Shown: positions 24,860 to 33,653, counted from the stretch's first letter. The stretch: 64,000 nt of DNA from Marinobacterium sp. (GCA_030602245.1 JAUWAC010000003.1:143349-207348), one strand, 5' to 3'. Program-made: numbers and translations. The notes: generated from the letters alone by a model not told the origin.

Positions 24860-24897
24860 CGCTTGAACTCCTCAGTCGATTTCTGCCGGTCTGGCGC

Positions 24898-25221
24898 TTA
24901 ACACGCGAACGATTTGCCGCAACCGCAGCTCTGGGTGGCGTTCGGGTTTTCAAATTTGAATCCGCTGCCCTCAAGGCCGTCGAGAAAGTCGACGGTGACG
25001 TTGTCCAGCAGCGGCAGGCTGGCCGGATCGACCAGAATCTTGAGTCCACCGATGTCCAGGATCTGATCGTCCTCGGCGGCGCTTTCTTCGAGTTTCATCC
25101 CATACTGGAAGCCTGAGCAGCCACCGCCGTCGACACGGATCCGCAGCCCGAGTACGGGTTTGCCTGCATTTTCGATAAACCGGCTTACTGCACCGATAGC
25201 GTTTTCTGTCAGCTGTATCAT
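24898..25221 (-). CDS. iscA: A-type Fe-S carrier, nif-specific IscA (HesB)
   Basis: 107 aa. The three A-type cysteines are visible as 'GGGCSGFQYG' and the C-terminal 'QSCGCGKSFAC'. It begins 'MIQLTENAIGAVSRFI'. In Azotobacter the same gene (iscA-nif) precedes nifU. It is first in this operon, with its own sigma-54 promoter and NifA site, and GAGGAG before the start. Confidence 0.95.
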   Translation of the reverse strand: MIQLTENAIGAVSRFIENAGKPVLGLRIRVDGGGCSGFQYGMKLEESAAEDDQILDIGGLKILVDPASLPLLDNVTVDFLDGLEGSGFKFENPNATQSCGCGKSFAC

Positions 25222-25261
25222 TGCTTTCTCCTCGCGGGATCAAGTTGCCTGCGAAGCTCGG

Positions 25262-25278
25262 TGCAAGCGAGGTGCCAT
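25262..25278 (-). promoter_or_regulatory. Sigma-54 promoter of iscA-nifU-nifS
   Basis: The minus strand reads TGGCACCTCGCTTGCA, nearly the full consensus, with GG-N10-GC spacing. It lies about 40 bp upstream of the iscA start. Confidence 0.9.
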
Positions 25279-25380
25279 CCGCACGACGAGAATTAGTCTT
25301 TTAATATCAGACAGATATAAATACACACAGGAAATGAATGGATAAAATTGTCGGATCAGGGAAAACAACAATGAGGGATG

Positions 25381-25396
25381 TGTCGCGTTTGCTACA
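25381..25396. promoter_or_regulatory. NifA upstream activator sequence (iscA operon)
   Basis: TGTCGCGTTTGCTACA fits TGT-N10-ACA exactly. It lies about 137 bp upstream of the predicted transcription start, in the gap between the preceding gene's stop and the promoter. Confidence 0.85.
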
Positions 25397-25414
25397 TGCG
25401 CCGCTGTAACAGCG

Positions 25415-25822
25415 TCAGCCTTCCAGCAGCGCTTCGTACGCCTTGCGCAGCAGCAGCCGCTCGGTGACCGGCAACTGCAGCAGATCCAGCAACGTGATGA
25501 ACCGACCACCGCTGAGCTCGGGCAGGTTTCGGCCCTCGATGCGCAGCAGCGCCACCGGGATCCACTCGCCCGGCGATTCCACCCAGCCCAGCAGCGCACT
25601 GGCAACACTGAGATCGTCCGGCTCAAGCCCGAGCTGGGTGGCAATGGGCCGGATCATCTGTGCCGGATGCAACACGGCCCCCTGCGGGTCGTGATCGTCA
25701 TGCAGCGTGGACAGGGGTGACAGCGGCTGCGGCAGACAGGCGGACACCTGCCCCTGATGGGACCGGGTCCAGAAATGCAGCCGGGCACTGATCGGATGCA
25801 GGTGGGCCACTATGACGCGCAC
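25415..25822 (-). CDS. Nif-cluster protein of unknown function
   Basis: 135 aa, no Cys, no signal peptide. It begins 'MRVIVAHLHPISARLHFW' and has a C-terminal helical part ('TLLDLLQLPVTERLLLRKAYEALL'). Its start overlaps the stop of the upstream gene by 13 bp, so it is translationally coupled and belongs to the nifE-N-X operon tail. I cannot assign a family. The clear GC-rich codon pattern and tight spacing support a real gene. Confidence 0.7.
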   Translation of the reverse strand: MRVIVAHLHPISARLHFWTRSHQGQVSACLPQPLSPLSTLHDDHDPQGAVLHPAQMIRPIATQLGLEPDDLSVASALLGWVESPGEWIPVALLRIEGRNLPELSGGRFITLLDLLQLPVTERLLLRKAYEALLEG

Positions 25823-26595
25823 GGTTGGGAACTCCCGCTTAACGACAGCAGCCGGTAGCCGACGCTGCCTTCAAAAATACGCACCCCGCCGCCTTCGCTG
25901 ACGGTCTGCCACAGGCGCGCGTCGTCGAGCACCTCAACACCGGCGAGACAGGACACACCCCAGCGTTGCCAGAGCGGGCTCCACGGCAGAGAAGGCCCCA
26001 TCAGCACCCGCCGCGCACGCGCCCCGAGCTGTAACAGACGCGGCAGTGTCTTGTTCGCCAGCGCACTGGCGGTGATAAACGCCCAGTCACAGTCAGGCAG
26101 CAGGTACTCCGCGGCCGGGTCCGGCAGATCATCCGTGCCCGGCGCGCGCTCAAAACAGAGGTAATCGATGCCCTCAAGGGCACGTTCAAGCCCCGGGTAA
26201 CGTCCGATGATGCCAATCCGGCCCGCGACGATCTGCTCGCGCAGCGCGTGGAACACCGCGAGATTGCCGGCCCCGACCGGGGTCGCCTCCTGCATCAGCG
26301 CCCGCGCGGTTTCTGTGCCGGCCAGCACCGCATTGAGCGTCGCCACCGCCAGCGCCGACTCGAACGGCTGCCAGCTCGACAGCCAGCCGATCAGCTCGCC
26401 GGCGGGGCGGCCACAGAGGGTGCCGGACCAGGGCAAGGTGCGAGAATAGCTCTGCGGTGTCATGCACAGGCCGGTCTGTCCGGCGACACGCACCAGTGTC
26501 CACACCTGACCGATGCAGACCTGCTCCACCGGCTGTTGCCAGCCTTCGCTGGCTGCCGCTTCCTGTTCGAGCGCCCGATAGAGTGCGTCCGGCAC
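25810..26595 (-). CDS. DUF364-like (putative heavy-metal chelation) protein in the nif accessory operon
   Basis: 261 aa using the GTG at 26595, which has GGAGGAG 5-6 nt upstream and starts just after the previous stop. A longer open frame exists upstream but overlaps the neighbour. The N-terminus resembles a DUF4213-type domain ('VCIGQVWTLVRV', 'GRPAGELIGWLSSWQPFESALAVATLNAVL'). The C-terminal half resembles DUF364 ('IGIIGRYPGLERAL', 'EYLLPDCDWAFITASALANKTLPRLLQL', 'LMGPSLPWSPLW'). Members of that family have been linked to metal or cofactor handling. A role in Mo or Fe supply here is inferred. Family call by recall, moderate certainty. Confidence 0.72.
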   Translation of the reverse strand: MPDALYRALEQEAAASEGWQQPVEQVCIGQVWTLVRVAGQTGLCMTPQSYSRTLPWSGTLCGRPAGELIGWLSSWQPFESALAVATLNAVLAGTETARALMQEATPVGAGNLAVFHALREQIVAGRIGIIGRYPGLERALEGIDYLCFERAPGTDDLPDPAAEYLLPDCDWAFITASALANKTLPRLLQLGARARRVLMGPSLPWSPLWQRWGVSCLAGVEVLDDARLWQTVSEGGGVRIFEGSVGYRLLSLSGSSQPCAS

Positions 26596-26597
26596 CG

Positions 26598-26969
26598 CTA
26601 CTCCTCCAGCTGTGCCAGCAGGGAAATTTCCCCCTTGAGCGCAGCCACGCCGCGCCCCCAGACGCTGATCTGCTCCGCCCAGCGCCCCGGGACGCCGGGA
26701 TGAGGACAGAGCAGATCGCACTCCAGCAGCAGCGAGCCATCGGCGTTGACGACCAGCTGCGCGCGGCGCTGGCTCTGCGCGGCCGCCCAGTGACCGTTCA
26801 GCGTCGCCTCCCCGGTAAACGGGTCCGGTTGCTGGCGGTAGCTGAAGCGCTTGCAGGTCGGCATCAACGTCGGGTCGAAGCCCTGTTCAGCCAGCTGTTG
26901 CTGCGCCAGCGCACAGGCAGCCGCGAGCAGCGCGGCATGCCGCTCAAACAGCGGATCCTGTTGGTCCAT
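26598..26969 (-). CDS. Nif-cluster protein of unknown function
   Basis: 123 aa with three Cys ('ALLAAACALAQ', 'PTCKRFSYRQQPDPFTG', 'ECDLLCPHPG'). It is soluble, with no recognised motif; I do not know the family. It lies between the [2Fe-2S] ferredoxin gene and the DUF364-like gene, spaced as one operon. A physical link with the DUF364-like product is plausible from the 2-bp gap. Confidence 0.68.
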   Translation of the reverse strand: MDQQDPLFERHAALLAAACALAQQQLAEQGFDPTLMPTCKRFSYRQQPDPFTGEATLNGHWAAAQSQRRAQLVVNADGSLLLECDLLCPHPGVPGRWAEQISVWGRGVAALKGEISLLAQLEE

Positions 26970-27005
26970 GGCGACTCCCGTTTCGCGCCGGTGTCAGCGG
27001 CGGCA

Positions 27006-27329
27006 TTACCACTCGGCTTCCGGCGCCAGCAGTTCGGCCACCGGTGTACCGCCGAGCAGATGCTCGTCGATGATGCGGTTGACGTCGTCCGCCTTGACCG
27101 TCTTGTACAGGTGTCCACCCGGGTAGATCAGCACGTTGGCGCCCAGATGACAGGGGCCAAGACAGCCGGTCGGCGTCACCGCGAACTGCTGAAACAGGCC
27201 GCGTTTGGCGATCTCTTCGGAGAATGTCTGGGCGACCACTGATGCGCCGACGGCGCCACAGCTGCCACGCGGATGGCCGTCGGGACGCTGCTGAGAACAG
27301 ACGAATACATGGGCTTGAGGTCTGGGCAT
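27006..27329 (-). CDS. Thioredoxin-fold (2Fe-2S) ferredoxin
   Basis: 107 aa from the ATG at 27329, which has AGGAG 7-8 nt upstream; an earlier in-frame start overlaps fdxB and lacks support. Ligands are Cys11, Cys24, Cys56 and Cys60 ('FVCSQQRPDG', 'GSCGAVG', 'GCLGPCHLGANVLIYP'). This is the pattern of the Clostridium/Aquifex-type [2Fe-2S] ferredoxins, often found in nif clusters. It may donate electrons to nitrogenase or serve cofactor assembly. Confidence 0.88.
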   Translation of the reverse strand: MPRPQAHVFVCSQQRPDGHPRGSCGAVGASVVAQTFSEEIAKRGLFQQFAVTPTGCLGPCHLGANVLIYPGGHLYKTVKADDVNRIIDEHLLGGTPVAELLAPEAEW

Positions 27330-27358
27330 GATGCGACTCCTGTTATCGGATGGCGGCC

Positions 27359-27670
27359 TCAGGCCGCCACCGCCTCGTGGCTGTGGCACTGTTTCGGACA
27401 CACGCGGAAGCAGGACACGCAGCCGATGCAGTCGTCGGCATTGGCCACCGACATCACCTTCATTTCATCGTCGTCATCGTAATCGTCATCGTCGTAGTCG
27501 TCGGAATCAGCCAGCGCTTCGCTGCGATCAACCAGCTCGAACACATCACGCGGACACACCTTGTAGCAACGGCCACAGCCGATGCAGGTTTCCTGATTGA
27601 TTCCGGTGATGAAACTGGGGATCCATTCGTCCCCGCCGCGGGTACGGCCCTTGATCAGTTCGGCAGACAT
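27359..27670 (-). CDS. fdxB: Nif-specific ferredoxin III (2x[4Fe-4S])
   Basis: 103 aa. Two cluster motifs are present: 'CIGCGRCYKVCP' at residues 29-40 and 'CIGCVSCFRVCP' at 81-92. Between them is an unusual acidic insert with runs of Asp broken by Tyr (about residues 56-69), longer than the usual linker. It follows the DUF269 and DUF683 genes as in other nifENX operons. Its role is low-potential electron transfer. Confidence 0.93.
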   Translation of the reverse strand: MSAELIKGRTRGGDEWIPSFITGINQETCIGCGRCYKVCPRDVFELVDRSEALADSDDYDDDDYDDDDEMKVMSVANADDCIGCVSCFRVCPKQCHSHEAVAA

Positions 27671-27685
27671 GTGATTACTCCTTGG

Positions 27686-27892
27686 TCAGCTCTGTGCTGC
27701 GTCCAGTTTTGCCTGGGCATCCTTCCATGCCAGACAGGCGTCGACAGTTTTCTGAGCCAACTCCGGCAGGCTCTCGTATTCGGTCCAGAGGCTGTCCTCA
27801 ACCACATCGTGCACCTGAGACGCAAACTCGGTGGCGATACGCTTCGCCTTGCGGGCCTCTTTCTGCAGTTTCTTCAGCTCGTCATCGGTCAT
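27686..27892 (-). CDS. DUF683 / CCE_0567-type small helical protein
   Basis: 68 aa, helical ('DDELKKLQKEARKAKRIATEFASQVHD'). The family is nif-specific, forms a Rop-like helical hairpin and binds metal in the cyanobacterial member; its function is unknown. It is found next to nifX and the DUF269 gene in most nif clusters, as here. Confidence 0.88.
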   Translation of the reverse strand: MTDDELKKLQKEARKAKRIATEFASQVHDVVEDSLWTEYESLPELAQKTVDACLAWKDAQAKLDAAQS

Positions 27893-27916
27893 CGCTCAAA
27901 CTCCTCGATAATCGGT

Positions 27917-28384
27917 TCAGTCTTCAGCCGCGGCACGGAACTTCTCGATCGTGGCCAGCGCGCGGCTCACCAGCTTCTCGGCTTCCTCTTCCAGCTTCTC
28001 GATGGAGTCGAAGCCGAAGCGGTGCACATCGCGCAGCGCCTTGTCGATGACGACCAGCTTGCCCACCATCACCAACGCGCGACCAAACCCCTCGTGGGTC
28101 AGGTTGATCATCGGCACCGCCATCAGGCCGCAGTTCTGCTCGACACGCACGGCGATGGCGTTGTAGTACGCCTTGACCCGCGCCACGATCACCTCGTCCG
28201 GATCGCCCACCACCGGAATCTCGCGCCGGCGTGCCTTGGTCAGGATCATCGGATCAAGCACCTTTTCATCGCTCCAGGTGTCGTAGGTGCCGTAACTGTC
28301 CATGGCGCGCAGCTGCACCACCATCTGCCTGATGAAAGGACTCTCCAGCGCAGCGGCGCCGGGTTCGATACAGATTTCGCTCAT
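27917..28384 (-). CDS. NifX-associated protein, DUF269 family
   Basis: 155 aa. Typical DUF269 segments are 'PFIRQMVVQLRAMDSYGTYDTW', 'YYNAIAVRVEQNCGLMAVPMINLTHEGFGRAL' and 'VIDKALRDVHRFGF'. It corresponds to orf5 in Azotobacter-type nifENX operons. The function is unknown; it is presumed to assist FeMo-co synthesis. It lies 32 bp downstream of nifX. Confidence 0.92.
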   Translation of the reverse strand: MSEICIEPGAAALESPFIRQMVVQLRAMDSYGTYDTWSDEKVLDPMILTKARRREIPVVGDPDEVIVARVKAYYNAIAVRVEQNCGLMAVPMINLTHEGFGRALVMVGKLVVIDKALRDVHRFGFDSIEKLEEEAEKLVSRALATIEKFRAAAED

Positions 28385-28416
28385 CGTCGTTCTCCAAAGG
28401 TTTCAACCCCGGCCGG

Positions 28417-28890
28417 TCATTCGTCCCAGCCGTCAGCTTCCATCGAATCAAATCGTCCCGCGCCGGGGGCCTGACGCCGGATCGCCTTCGCCAGCCAGCT
28501 CGACGGACCGGCGCGCAGCTCCTCCTGCAGCGCCTCCAGCAGATCGCTGATCGAGGCATCATCCGTCACCCGTACCGGCTGAATGCCGTGCATCAGCAGC
28601 TGACGTACCGCCGAGGCGCCACAGGCGCGGCAGTACACCGCGGCACAATCACGCAGCTGATCGATGCGCGGGCCGAGCTTTTCGTCGCCGTCGTCGTCCG
28701 CCATGTCGGTAAACTCACAGATCGACACGACCCGGGCGCGGCGCTCGTTGACCGCATAAATGACAAACGCGCGGGCCGATCCGAAATGCTGGTTCACGTA
28801 TTCGCGATCGGTGGTCGCAAACGCGACGCGCAGAATCTCCGGCTCCGGATCGCTCTCGATCACCCTCAGCTGCCGCTCCAGCGGTGTCAT
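28417..28890 (-). CDS. nifX: FeMo-cofactor carrier protein NifX
   Basis: 157 aa from the ATG at 28890 ('MTPLERQLRV'), which begins right behind the nifN stop; a longer open frame overlapping nifN is rejected. It has the FeMo-co-binding-type domain ('NQHFGSARAF', 'YCRACGASAVRQLL'). NifX carries NifB-co or the VK-cluster between NifB and NifEN. Its tail closely resembles that of the NifX-like protein at 28-504. Confidence 0.93.
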   Translation of the reverse strand: MTPLERQLRVIESDPEPEILRVAFATTDREYVNQHFGSARAFVIYAVNERRARVVSICEFTDMADDDGDEKLGPRIDQLRDCAAVYCRACGASAVRQLLMHGIQPVRVTDDASISDLLEALQEELRAGPSSWLAKAIRRQAPGAGRFDSMEADGWDE

Positions 28891-28891
28891 G

Positions 28892-30274
28892 TCAGCCCTC
28901 CGCGGCCCGTGGTTGCTGCTCCCGCTCATTGCGCTTCTGGGCGTAGATCGAGTAGTAGGGGGCGATCTCCTCGTGCTGGGACAGCTTGAGGTTGGCGATA
29001 TCGAACAGCGCCTGCTGGATGCCGCGATAGCCGCACCAGACCCGCTGGAAACCGCCGACATGGTCGTATTGCGGAAAGCCGGCCCGCAGCAGCGGACGGT
29101 GCAGCCGCTCGGCGGTTTCCAGCAGATGGCTGTTGCCGATCAGCATCTCGACCTTCTGCGCGCGGGCATCCAGCTCCAGATCCTCAAGGTCGCCAACCTG
29201 CACCTGCTCAAGCGCCAGCTGCTTCAGCGCCGGTCCCTTCGCCGCGGCCACCGCGGTGACCACCTGGCCTCCCATGCTGACGACAAGATCGTGCAGCGCC
29301 AGCAGCAGATCCGGGTCCGCCGCGATCGCCACCCGCAGGTGGCCCAGCATGAAATGGGTATCGAGCATCGCGTCCTGCAGCTGACTGCGGTGGCGGCGCC
29401 AGCGCGTCGGCACCTCGACACCAGACAGCTCTGACAGCGTCATCATCCAGCGGTCGACCTGCTGCAGGCTGTGCAGATGGGGAAAGCTGTGCGTCGGCAC
29501 GCCACTGCGCTGCTCCAGCACCCGTGCGGCGTCGTGCAGCGACGGGCCGATCACCAGCGTGGCGCGGCTTTCGACGGCGGTCTGCAGCTCATCCAGCGTC
29601 AGGCCGCCGGTGGTCAGCGGGCTGTACTCCTCGCTGGGCAGATGGCCGTCCAGCGAGGCCGACAGATCAGGGATCAGCAACGGGCGCAGACCGAAGCTCT
29701 CGATGCTGTCGCTGATGAACTCGAGATCGCCGGGTGTCAGATGGCTGCCGCACAGCACATTGACCTGCCGCGCGCGACTGCCGGCACGGCTCGCCTCCGG
29801 GATCAGCGCGCTGATGATCTCTTTCATCGCCAGCGCGAAGCCGGTTTCGAAACAGCCGCTGAAATCCGGTGTGCTGGCCGCAACGACGGCGACCTTGTCG
29901 AACTCGGGATGTTGCTGGCGAAACTCGGTGATCGCGCGGCGCATGTCAGTGCCCTGCGTTTCGGCCAGGCCGGTGCTGCAGATCCCGATCAGCGCCGGCT
30001 TCTGCTTCTCGCTGATCGTGGTCAGCGCCTCGACGATGTTGTCGTCGGCGCCCATGATCGAGCTGACCTGATCCATCGCCGTGGTCTGCAACGGAATCGG
30101 CTCACGGAAATGGCGCACGAAAAACACCTTCGCGAACGCGGTGCAGCCCTGACTGCCATGCATCAGCGGCATCGCCCGGTTGAACCCGAGGTACGCCAGC
30201 GCGGCGCCCATGGTCTGACTGGCCTTGAGCGGGTTGACCGCCAGCGGCTTCTTGCGTTTGTGGACTTCAGCCAT
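28892..30274 (-). CDS. nifN: FeMo-cofactor scaffold subunit NifN
   Basis: 460 aa, NifK-like. It begins with '[20 protein letters not shown]', where NifK has a cluster cysteine, and '[22 protein letters not shown]'. '[19 protein letters not shown]' replaces the NifK 'STTCMAEVIGDD' segment. With NifE it forms the scaffold where NifB-co is converted to FeMo-co. Its start overlaps nifE by 8 bp. Confidence 0.96.
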   Translation of the reverse strand: MAEVHKRKKPLAVNPLKASQTMGAALAYLGFNRAMPLMHGSQGCTAFAKVFFVRHFREPIPLQTTAMDQVSSIMGADDNIVEALTTISEKQKPALIGICSTGLAETQGTDMRRAITEFRQQHPEFDKVAVVAASTPDFSGCFETGFALAMKEIISALIPEASRAGSRARQVNVLCGSHLTPGDLEFISDSIESFGLRPLLIPDLSASLDGHLPSEEYSPLTTGGLTLDELQTAVESRATLVIGPSLHDAARVLEQRSGVPTHSFPHLHSLQQVDRWMMTLSELSGVEVPTRWRRHRSQLQDAMLDTHFMLGHLRVAIAADPDLLLALHDLVVSMGGQVVTAVAAAKGPALKQLALEQVQVGDLEDLELDARAQKVEMLIGNSHLLETAERLHRPLLRAGFPQYDHVGGFQRVWCGYRGIQQALFDIANLKLSQHEEIAPYYSIYAQKRNEREQQPRAAEG

Positions 30275-31691
30275 GGTTCACCTCCGCCAGCTGCAGGGGT
30301 TCGATACTGTCGGAGCGTTCGCCCCAGGGCGCCGGCTCACGGACGGCGGGCCAGATCGGGCTCTCGATCGTCAGCGCCAGCTGACGTACCAGCTCCAGCA
30401 TCCCTTCGTATCCGGCATAGCCGAACTCGCGCTCCTGATTGATATCCAGAAACGGGATACGCGCCTTCAATGCGGTGTAGAGGTTGCGGCCACCGGCGAT
30501 CAGAATATCGGCCTTGTACTCGTGGACGATGTTGATCAGTTCCTTCGCACCGCCCTCCTCGATCATTTTGGTGTCTTCGCCCATCAGCTCGCGGATGCGG
30601 GCCTTGTCCTCTTCGGTGGACTTCTTGGTGCCGGTGGCGACCACCTTCATGCCCAGATCCTGCAGTGCCGACACCACCGACCAGGACTTCACGCCGCCGG
30701 TGTACAGCAGCACCCGCTTGCCGCCGAGCCGCGCCCGCCACGGTTCCAGCGCGGCGCGAATACGGCTCTCTTCGCGTTCGATCAGCGCTTCGGTACGCGC
30801 ACTCAGATCCGGGTCGCCAATCAGGCGGGCAAAGTCGCGCAGTGCCTGAGAGGTGTCGGTAATGCCGTAGAAGCTGCCCTCAAACCAGGGGATGCCGTAG
30901 GCGCTCTCCATCTTGCGCGCCACGTTCACCATCGCCTTGGAACAGACCATCATGTTCACTTCGGCGCGGTGCATCGACTGCACTTCATGGAAACGGGCGT
31001 CGCCCGAGAGCGTGCACAGCACGCGGATGCCCAGCTCATCCAGCAGTGGCAACACATGCCAGAACTCACCGGCGATGTTGTACTCACCGATCAGGTTCAC
31101 ATCGTGCACCTTGATACCGGGACGCTCGCTGCCGGGCGGCAGCGGATCGGGCTCGCGGGTACCGATCACATGCTTGAACATCGCCTCGCCGGCGATGCGG
31201 TTGCCAAGGTTCTTGGTACCGTAGAAGCCGGCACCATCCACCGGCACCACGGGCACGCCCCAGCGCTCCGTAGCGGCCTTGCACACCGCATCGACATCAT
31301 CGCCGATCAGCGCCGGCACACAGGTGTTGTAAACGAAAATGGCGTTCGGGCTGTAGCCGTCGATCGCCTGTTTGATGGAGTGGAACAGCCGCTTTTCGCC
31401 CCGCCCCATGATCACATCCTGCTCGGTCAGGTCTGTCGTCATGCCGACACGGTACAGCGTCGGCCCGCTGGAACGGGTGCCGCGGTTATCCCAGGAACTG
31501 CCGGCACAGGCGATCGGACCGTGGACGATGTGCGCCACATCCGCGATCGGCAGCAGCGCGATCTGAGCGCCATCGAACGCACAGCCCCCGGCGGAGGCGC
31601 CGGGCTTGGGCTTGGCACAACCGGACTTGGATTTCGTGTTGTGCTCGCAGGCCGGTTCATCCAGCAGCTCGGCGATATCCTTGGCTTTCAT
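30267..31691 (-). CDS. nifE: FeMo-cofactor scaffold subunit NifE
   Basis: 474 aa from the ATG at 31691 (GGAGGG 5 nt upstream); an upstream in-frame ATG at 31727 lacks a ribosome site. It is NifD-like. Cluster-site segments are '[37 protein letters not shown]' (split here by domain) and '[19 protein letters not shown]'. First gene of the nifE-N-X accessory operon, driven by a clear sigma-54 promoter and NifA site. Confidence 0.96.
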   Translation of the reverse strand: MKAKDIAELLDEPACEHNTKSKSGCAKPKPGASAGGCAFDGAQIALLPIADVAHIVHGPIACAGSSWDNRGTRSSGPTLYRVGMTTDLTEQDVIMGRGEKRLFHSIKQAIDGYSPNAIFVYNTCVPALIGDDVDAVCKAATERWGVPVVPVDGAGFYGTKNLGNRIAGEAMFKHVIGTREPDPLPPGSERPGIKVHDVNLIGEYNIAGEFWHVLPLLDELGIRVLCTLSGDARFHEVQSMHRAEVNMMVCSKAMVNVARKMESAYGIPWFEGSFYGITDTSQALRDFARLIGDPDLSARTEALIEREESRIRAALEPWRARLGGKRVLLYTGGVKSWSVVSALQDLGMKVVATGTKKSTEEDKARIRELMGEDTKMIEEGGAKELINIVHEYKADILIAGGRNLYTALKARIPFLDINQEREFGYAGYEGMLELVRQLALTIESPIWPAVREPAPWGERSDSIEPLQLAEVNHG

Positions 31692-31742
31692 CAGACCCTC
31701 CGGTTGCGAAGTCGCTTTGAAACTCACACTACAAAGCCCTGT

Positions 31743-31759
31743 TGCAACCGGTATGCCAC
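31743..31759 (-). promoter_or_regulatory. Sigma-54 promoter of nifE
   Basis: The minus strand reads TGGCATACCGGTTGCA with GG-N10-GC spacing, about 52 bp upstream of the nifE ATG. Confidence 0.9.
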
Positions 31760-31802
31760 TGATAAGTTGTTGTTTTTACAGTATTGACGGCATCAGACGA
31801 GG

Positions 31803-31818
31803 TGTTACAAAACCGACA
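31803..31818. promoter_or_regulatory. NifA upstream activator sequence (nifE)
   Basis: TGTTACAAAACCGACA fits TGT-N10-ACA exactly. It is centred about 78 bp upstream of the expected transcription start. The integron relic begins less than 100 bp beyond it, so the nifE control region itself is intact. Confidence 0.88.
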
Positions 31819-31900
31819 AAGGTGACAATCGGCGAGTCGATGAGCGGTATGGCGGATTAATGACAATCGGGTGTACAGCGCGGGCCCCTTTTCTTATCCG

Positions 31901-32482
31901 TTAGTTCAGGTTAATCTCAACGTCGTGCCGGCGCAGGAGTTTGCCGGCAGAGTCAATACTCAGGCACGAATCAGGGAAGAGATAATGCCAGCCAGACTCG
32001 AACGACGTATCGGGCTACTGTCAAACCAGTGCATCCGGCAGCCAAACAGCCGCACAACCTTCGCACATCAAATCCTGCCTGAGATTGTTTTTTACCTGCC
32101 CTGCCTGATGGCCCAACAGGGGCAAAAGTCGCACCGCCAGCGTCACCAGTCGGTGTTTTCGTCCTTTACCGCTAATCATCCGAACCTGCCTGAAACCGAC
32201 ATCCTTGATACTCAGGCGCACTCGCTCAATTCATCGCAATTCCGAGCAGTACAGCATCGCGACCAAGCGCAAAAGGGGTCTGACCCCTTTTTCCACACGC
32301 TCAACGGCCAAGAAGGTCAGGAAGCGGATGATGTCTTCATCGTGCAATTGGCTAGGGTGGCGCTTGCCGCTGTACAGAATGAAGTACTTGATCCAGTAAA
32401 GATATGTGCTGATCGTCCGGCGACTGTAGCGCTGGACCAGCATGAAGTCCTCAACAGACTTGAGAAAAGGAGATTTCGACAT
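31901..32482 (-). pseudogene. intI: Integron integrase (IntI) remnant
   Basis: One reading frame, from 'MSKSPFLKSVEDF' at 32482 down to a TAA at 31901, matches integron integrases in patches. The N-terminal SAM-like domain is 'YSRRTISTYLYWIKYFILYSGKRHP' in two pieces up to 'FLAVER'. The next patch is 'AMLYCSELR', then 'VRLSIKDVGF', then 'AAVWLPDAL', then 'SGWHYLFPDS' and 'RRHDV'. Three in-frame stops interrupt it. About 110-120 codons are missing after 'FLAVER', where a palindrome sits. The C-terminal HxxR and catalytic Tyr region is absent. It cannot be functional. Its orientation, away from the cassettes, is the normal integron arrangement. Confidence 0.88.
32271..32291. repeat. Palindrome at the integrase deletion point
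   Basis: AAAAGGGGTC and GACCCCTTTT form a perfect 10-bp palindrome around one base. It lies exactly between the N-terminal integrase patch and the next recognisable patch. Its core GGGGTCAGA-CCC (minus strand) is shared with the palindrome at 35370-35394. Confidence 0.85.
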
Positions 32483-32676
32483 GTACCACACCTCATCCAT
32501 GAAATGTATGCAGACCGTTATACCCGCTGTGTGACGTGATGTCGAGAAAAGTACCTTTTTGACAGTTCGACTTGGTGTCAAATCATTGTATATCAATGGG
32601 TTATGAAGTTGCGATGAGAATTAAAAGGTATACCCGCTAATAATTATTATGAGGTCGCAGACCTCATTAACAGACT

Positions 32677-32683
32677 GTTATGC
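32677..32683 (+). other. attI-like recombination core at the start of the cassette array
   Basis: GTTATGC fits the GTTRRRY core. It is the exact reverse complement of GCATAAC, the left core of the first attC at 33581-33587. That is expected when a cassette has been inserted at the G/TT point. It places the attI site in the 32483-32683 gap between the integrase remnant and cassette 1. Confidence 0.8.
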
Positions 32684-32716
32684 TTTAAGACCAACATTCA
32701 CAATAGGAGATATAAA

Positions 32717-33025
32717 TTGGGATTTTTCGGTAGTTTGTTTGGAAAAAAGAAACAAAATGAACCGCCCTATCCATCTTGGGCAAGTGATAGAGCCAAAATG
32801 CAGGCATTTATTTCAACATTAAAGGAAAAGTCAAAACAAAGGAATATTCCAGAAAAATTTCTTGGCGGCGTTATGACTAATGAATATAGTCAAAATAAAC
32901 TTCTATTCACGGCTGGTTTAATGGAGCAGAATGGATCTTCGTATGAAGAACAGGTGAAGGCTATAATCGATCATGTTGAGAAATACTGGTCGAATATAGA
33001 TGATAAAGAAATGTGGCGTAGTTAA
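32717..33025 (+). CDS. Small cassette-encoded protein of unknown function
   Basis: 102 aa with a TTG start preceded by AGGAG at 7-nt spacing. It begins 'GFFGSLFGKKKQNEPPYPSW' and is charged and soluble. The DNA is visibly AT-rich compared with the nif genes, a sign of transfer. It is first of two genes in integron cassette 1. I do not recognise the family. Confidence 0.7.
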   Translation: MGFFGSLFGKKKQNEPPYPSWASDRAKMQAFISTLKEKSKQRNIPEKFLGGVMTNEYSQNKLLFTAGLMEQNGSSYEEQVKAIIDHVEKYWSNIDDKEMWRS

Positions 33026-33056
33026 GTATCTGGGTTGGTTTTAATGTGGAGAACTT

Positions 33057-33575
33057 ATGTCGCCTAATATTTTCATAGAATACTTTGAAAGAACTGAGAA
33101 TTCGGATTATTTGCATGGAGTCATTGGAAGGTGCCTAATAGTTGCAACAAGGTTTGATTCTATGTGCACTGGACTGTCAATGGCTCTTGAGATCAGATCT
33201 GGTGCCGTGTATTTGCTAAATTCGGATGAAGATTTCAATCAGTTTGTAACGAAAGTCGAATCAAAATATCGTACTCTCAATTCCAGTATTCAGTCTTTCT
33301 CTCTCCCTACCGAATTATCTGAGACATTGCATCAAGCTAGAAAGTCCAGGAATGAAGTGGCTCATACCTTAACAAAAGGGATGGAGGGTTGCGTTGATAC
33401 TAAAATAAGCAATGGTGACTTCATTAATGATGTGCGGGGATATATAGGCGACATCGTTGATGGAGACATTATTGTTTCTTTGTTGATGAGTAAGTTTAAT
33501 AATGAACCGGTGTTGAACATGCAGAGTCTGGATGGGTATAAAAATAAAGTCATCAACTGGGTTGTTGAACCATAA
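33057..33575 (+). CDS. Cassette-encoded HEPN-like protein
   Basis: 172 aa, mainly helical. The segment 'ARKSRNEVAHTL' contains an R-N-x3-H motif typical of HEPN RNase or HEPN-like folds, placed between predicted helices. No catalytic claim can be made without a structure comparison. AT-rich codon use sets it apart from the host genes. It lies 31 bp after the preceding small gene with no attC between, so the two form one cassette. A toxin or defence role for the pair is inference. Confidence 0.65.
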   Translation: MSPNIFIEYFERTENSDYLHGVIGRCLIVATRFDSMCTGLSMALEIRSGAVYLLNSDEDFNQFVTKVESKYRTLNSSIQSFSLPTELSETLHQARKSRNEVAHTLTKGMEGCVDTKISNGDFINDVRGYIGDIVDGDIIVSLLMSKFNNEPVLNMQSLDGYKNKVINWVVEP

Positions 33576-33580
33576 AGCAA

Positions 33581-33653
33581 GCATAACAATCACATCCAGT
33601 CCGACCCAAAAAACGCTGCGCGTTTTTCGGTCGGCTGATGTGTGGCGTTAGGC
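33581..33653 (+). other. attC site of integron cassette 1
   Basis: 73 bp bounded by GCATAAC and GTTAGGC cores. Inner imperfect inverted repeats (CACATCCAGTCCGACC against GGTCGGCTGATGTG) and a central AAAACGCTGCGCGTTTTT hairpin give the folded attC shape. The left core pairs with GTTATGC at 32677, which defines cassette 1 as 32678-33647. Confidence 0.9.

Noticed and set aside
32483..32596. N-terminal extension of the integrase frame to 32596
   Set aside because: The added 38 residues do not resemble integrases, and the family start MSKSPFL aligns at 32482; this stretch is more likely part of attI.
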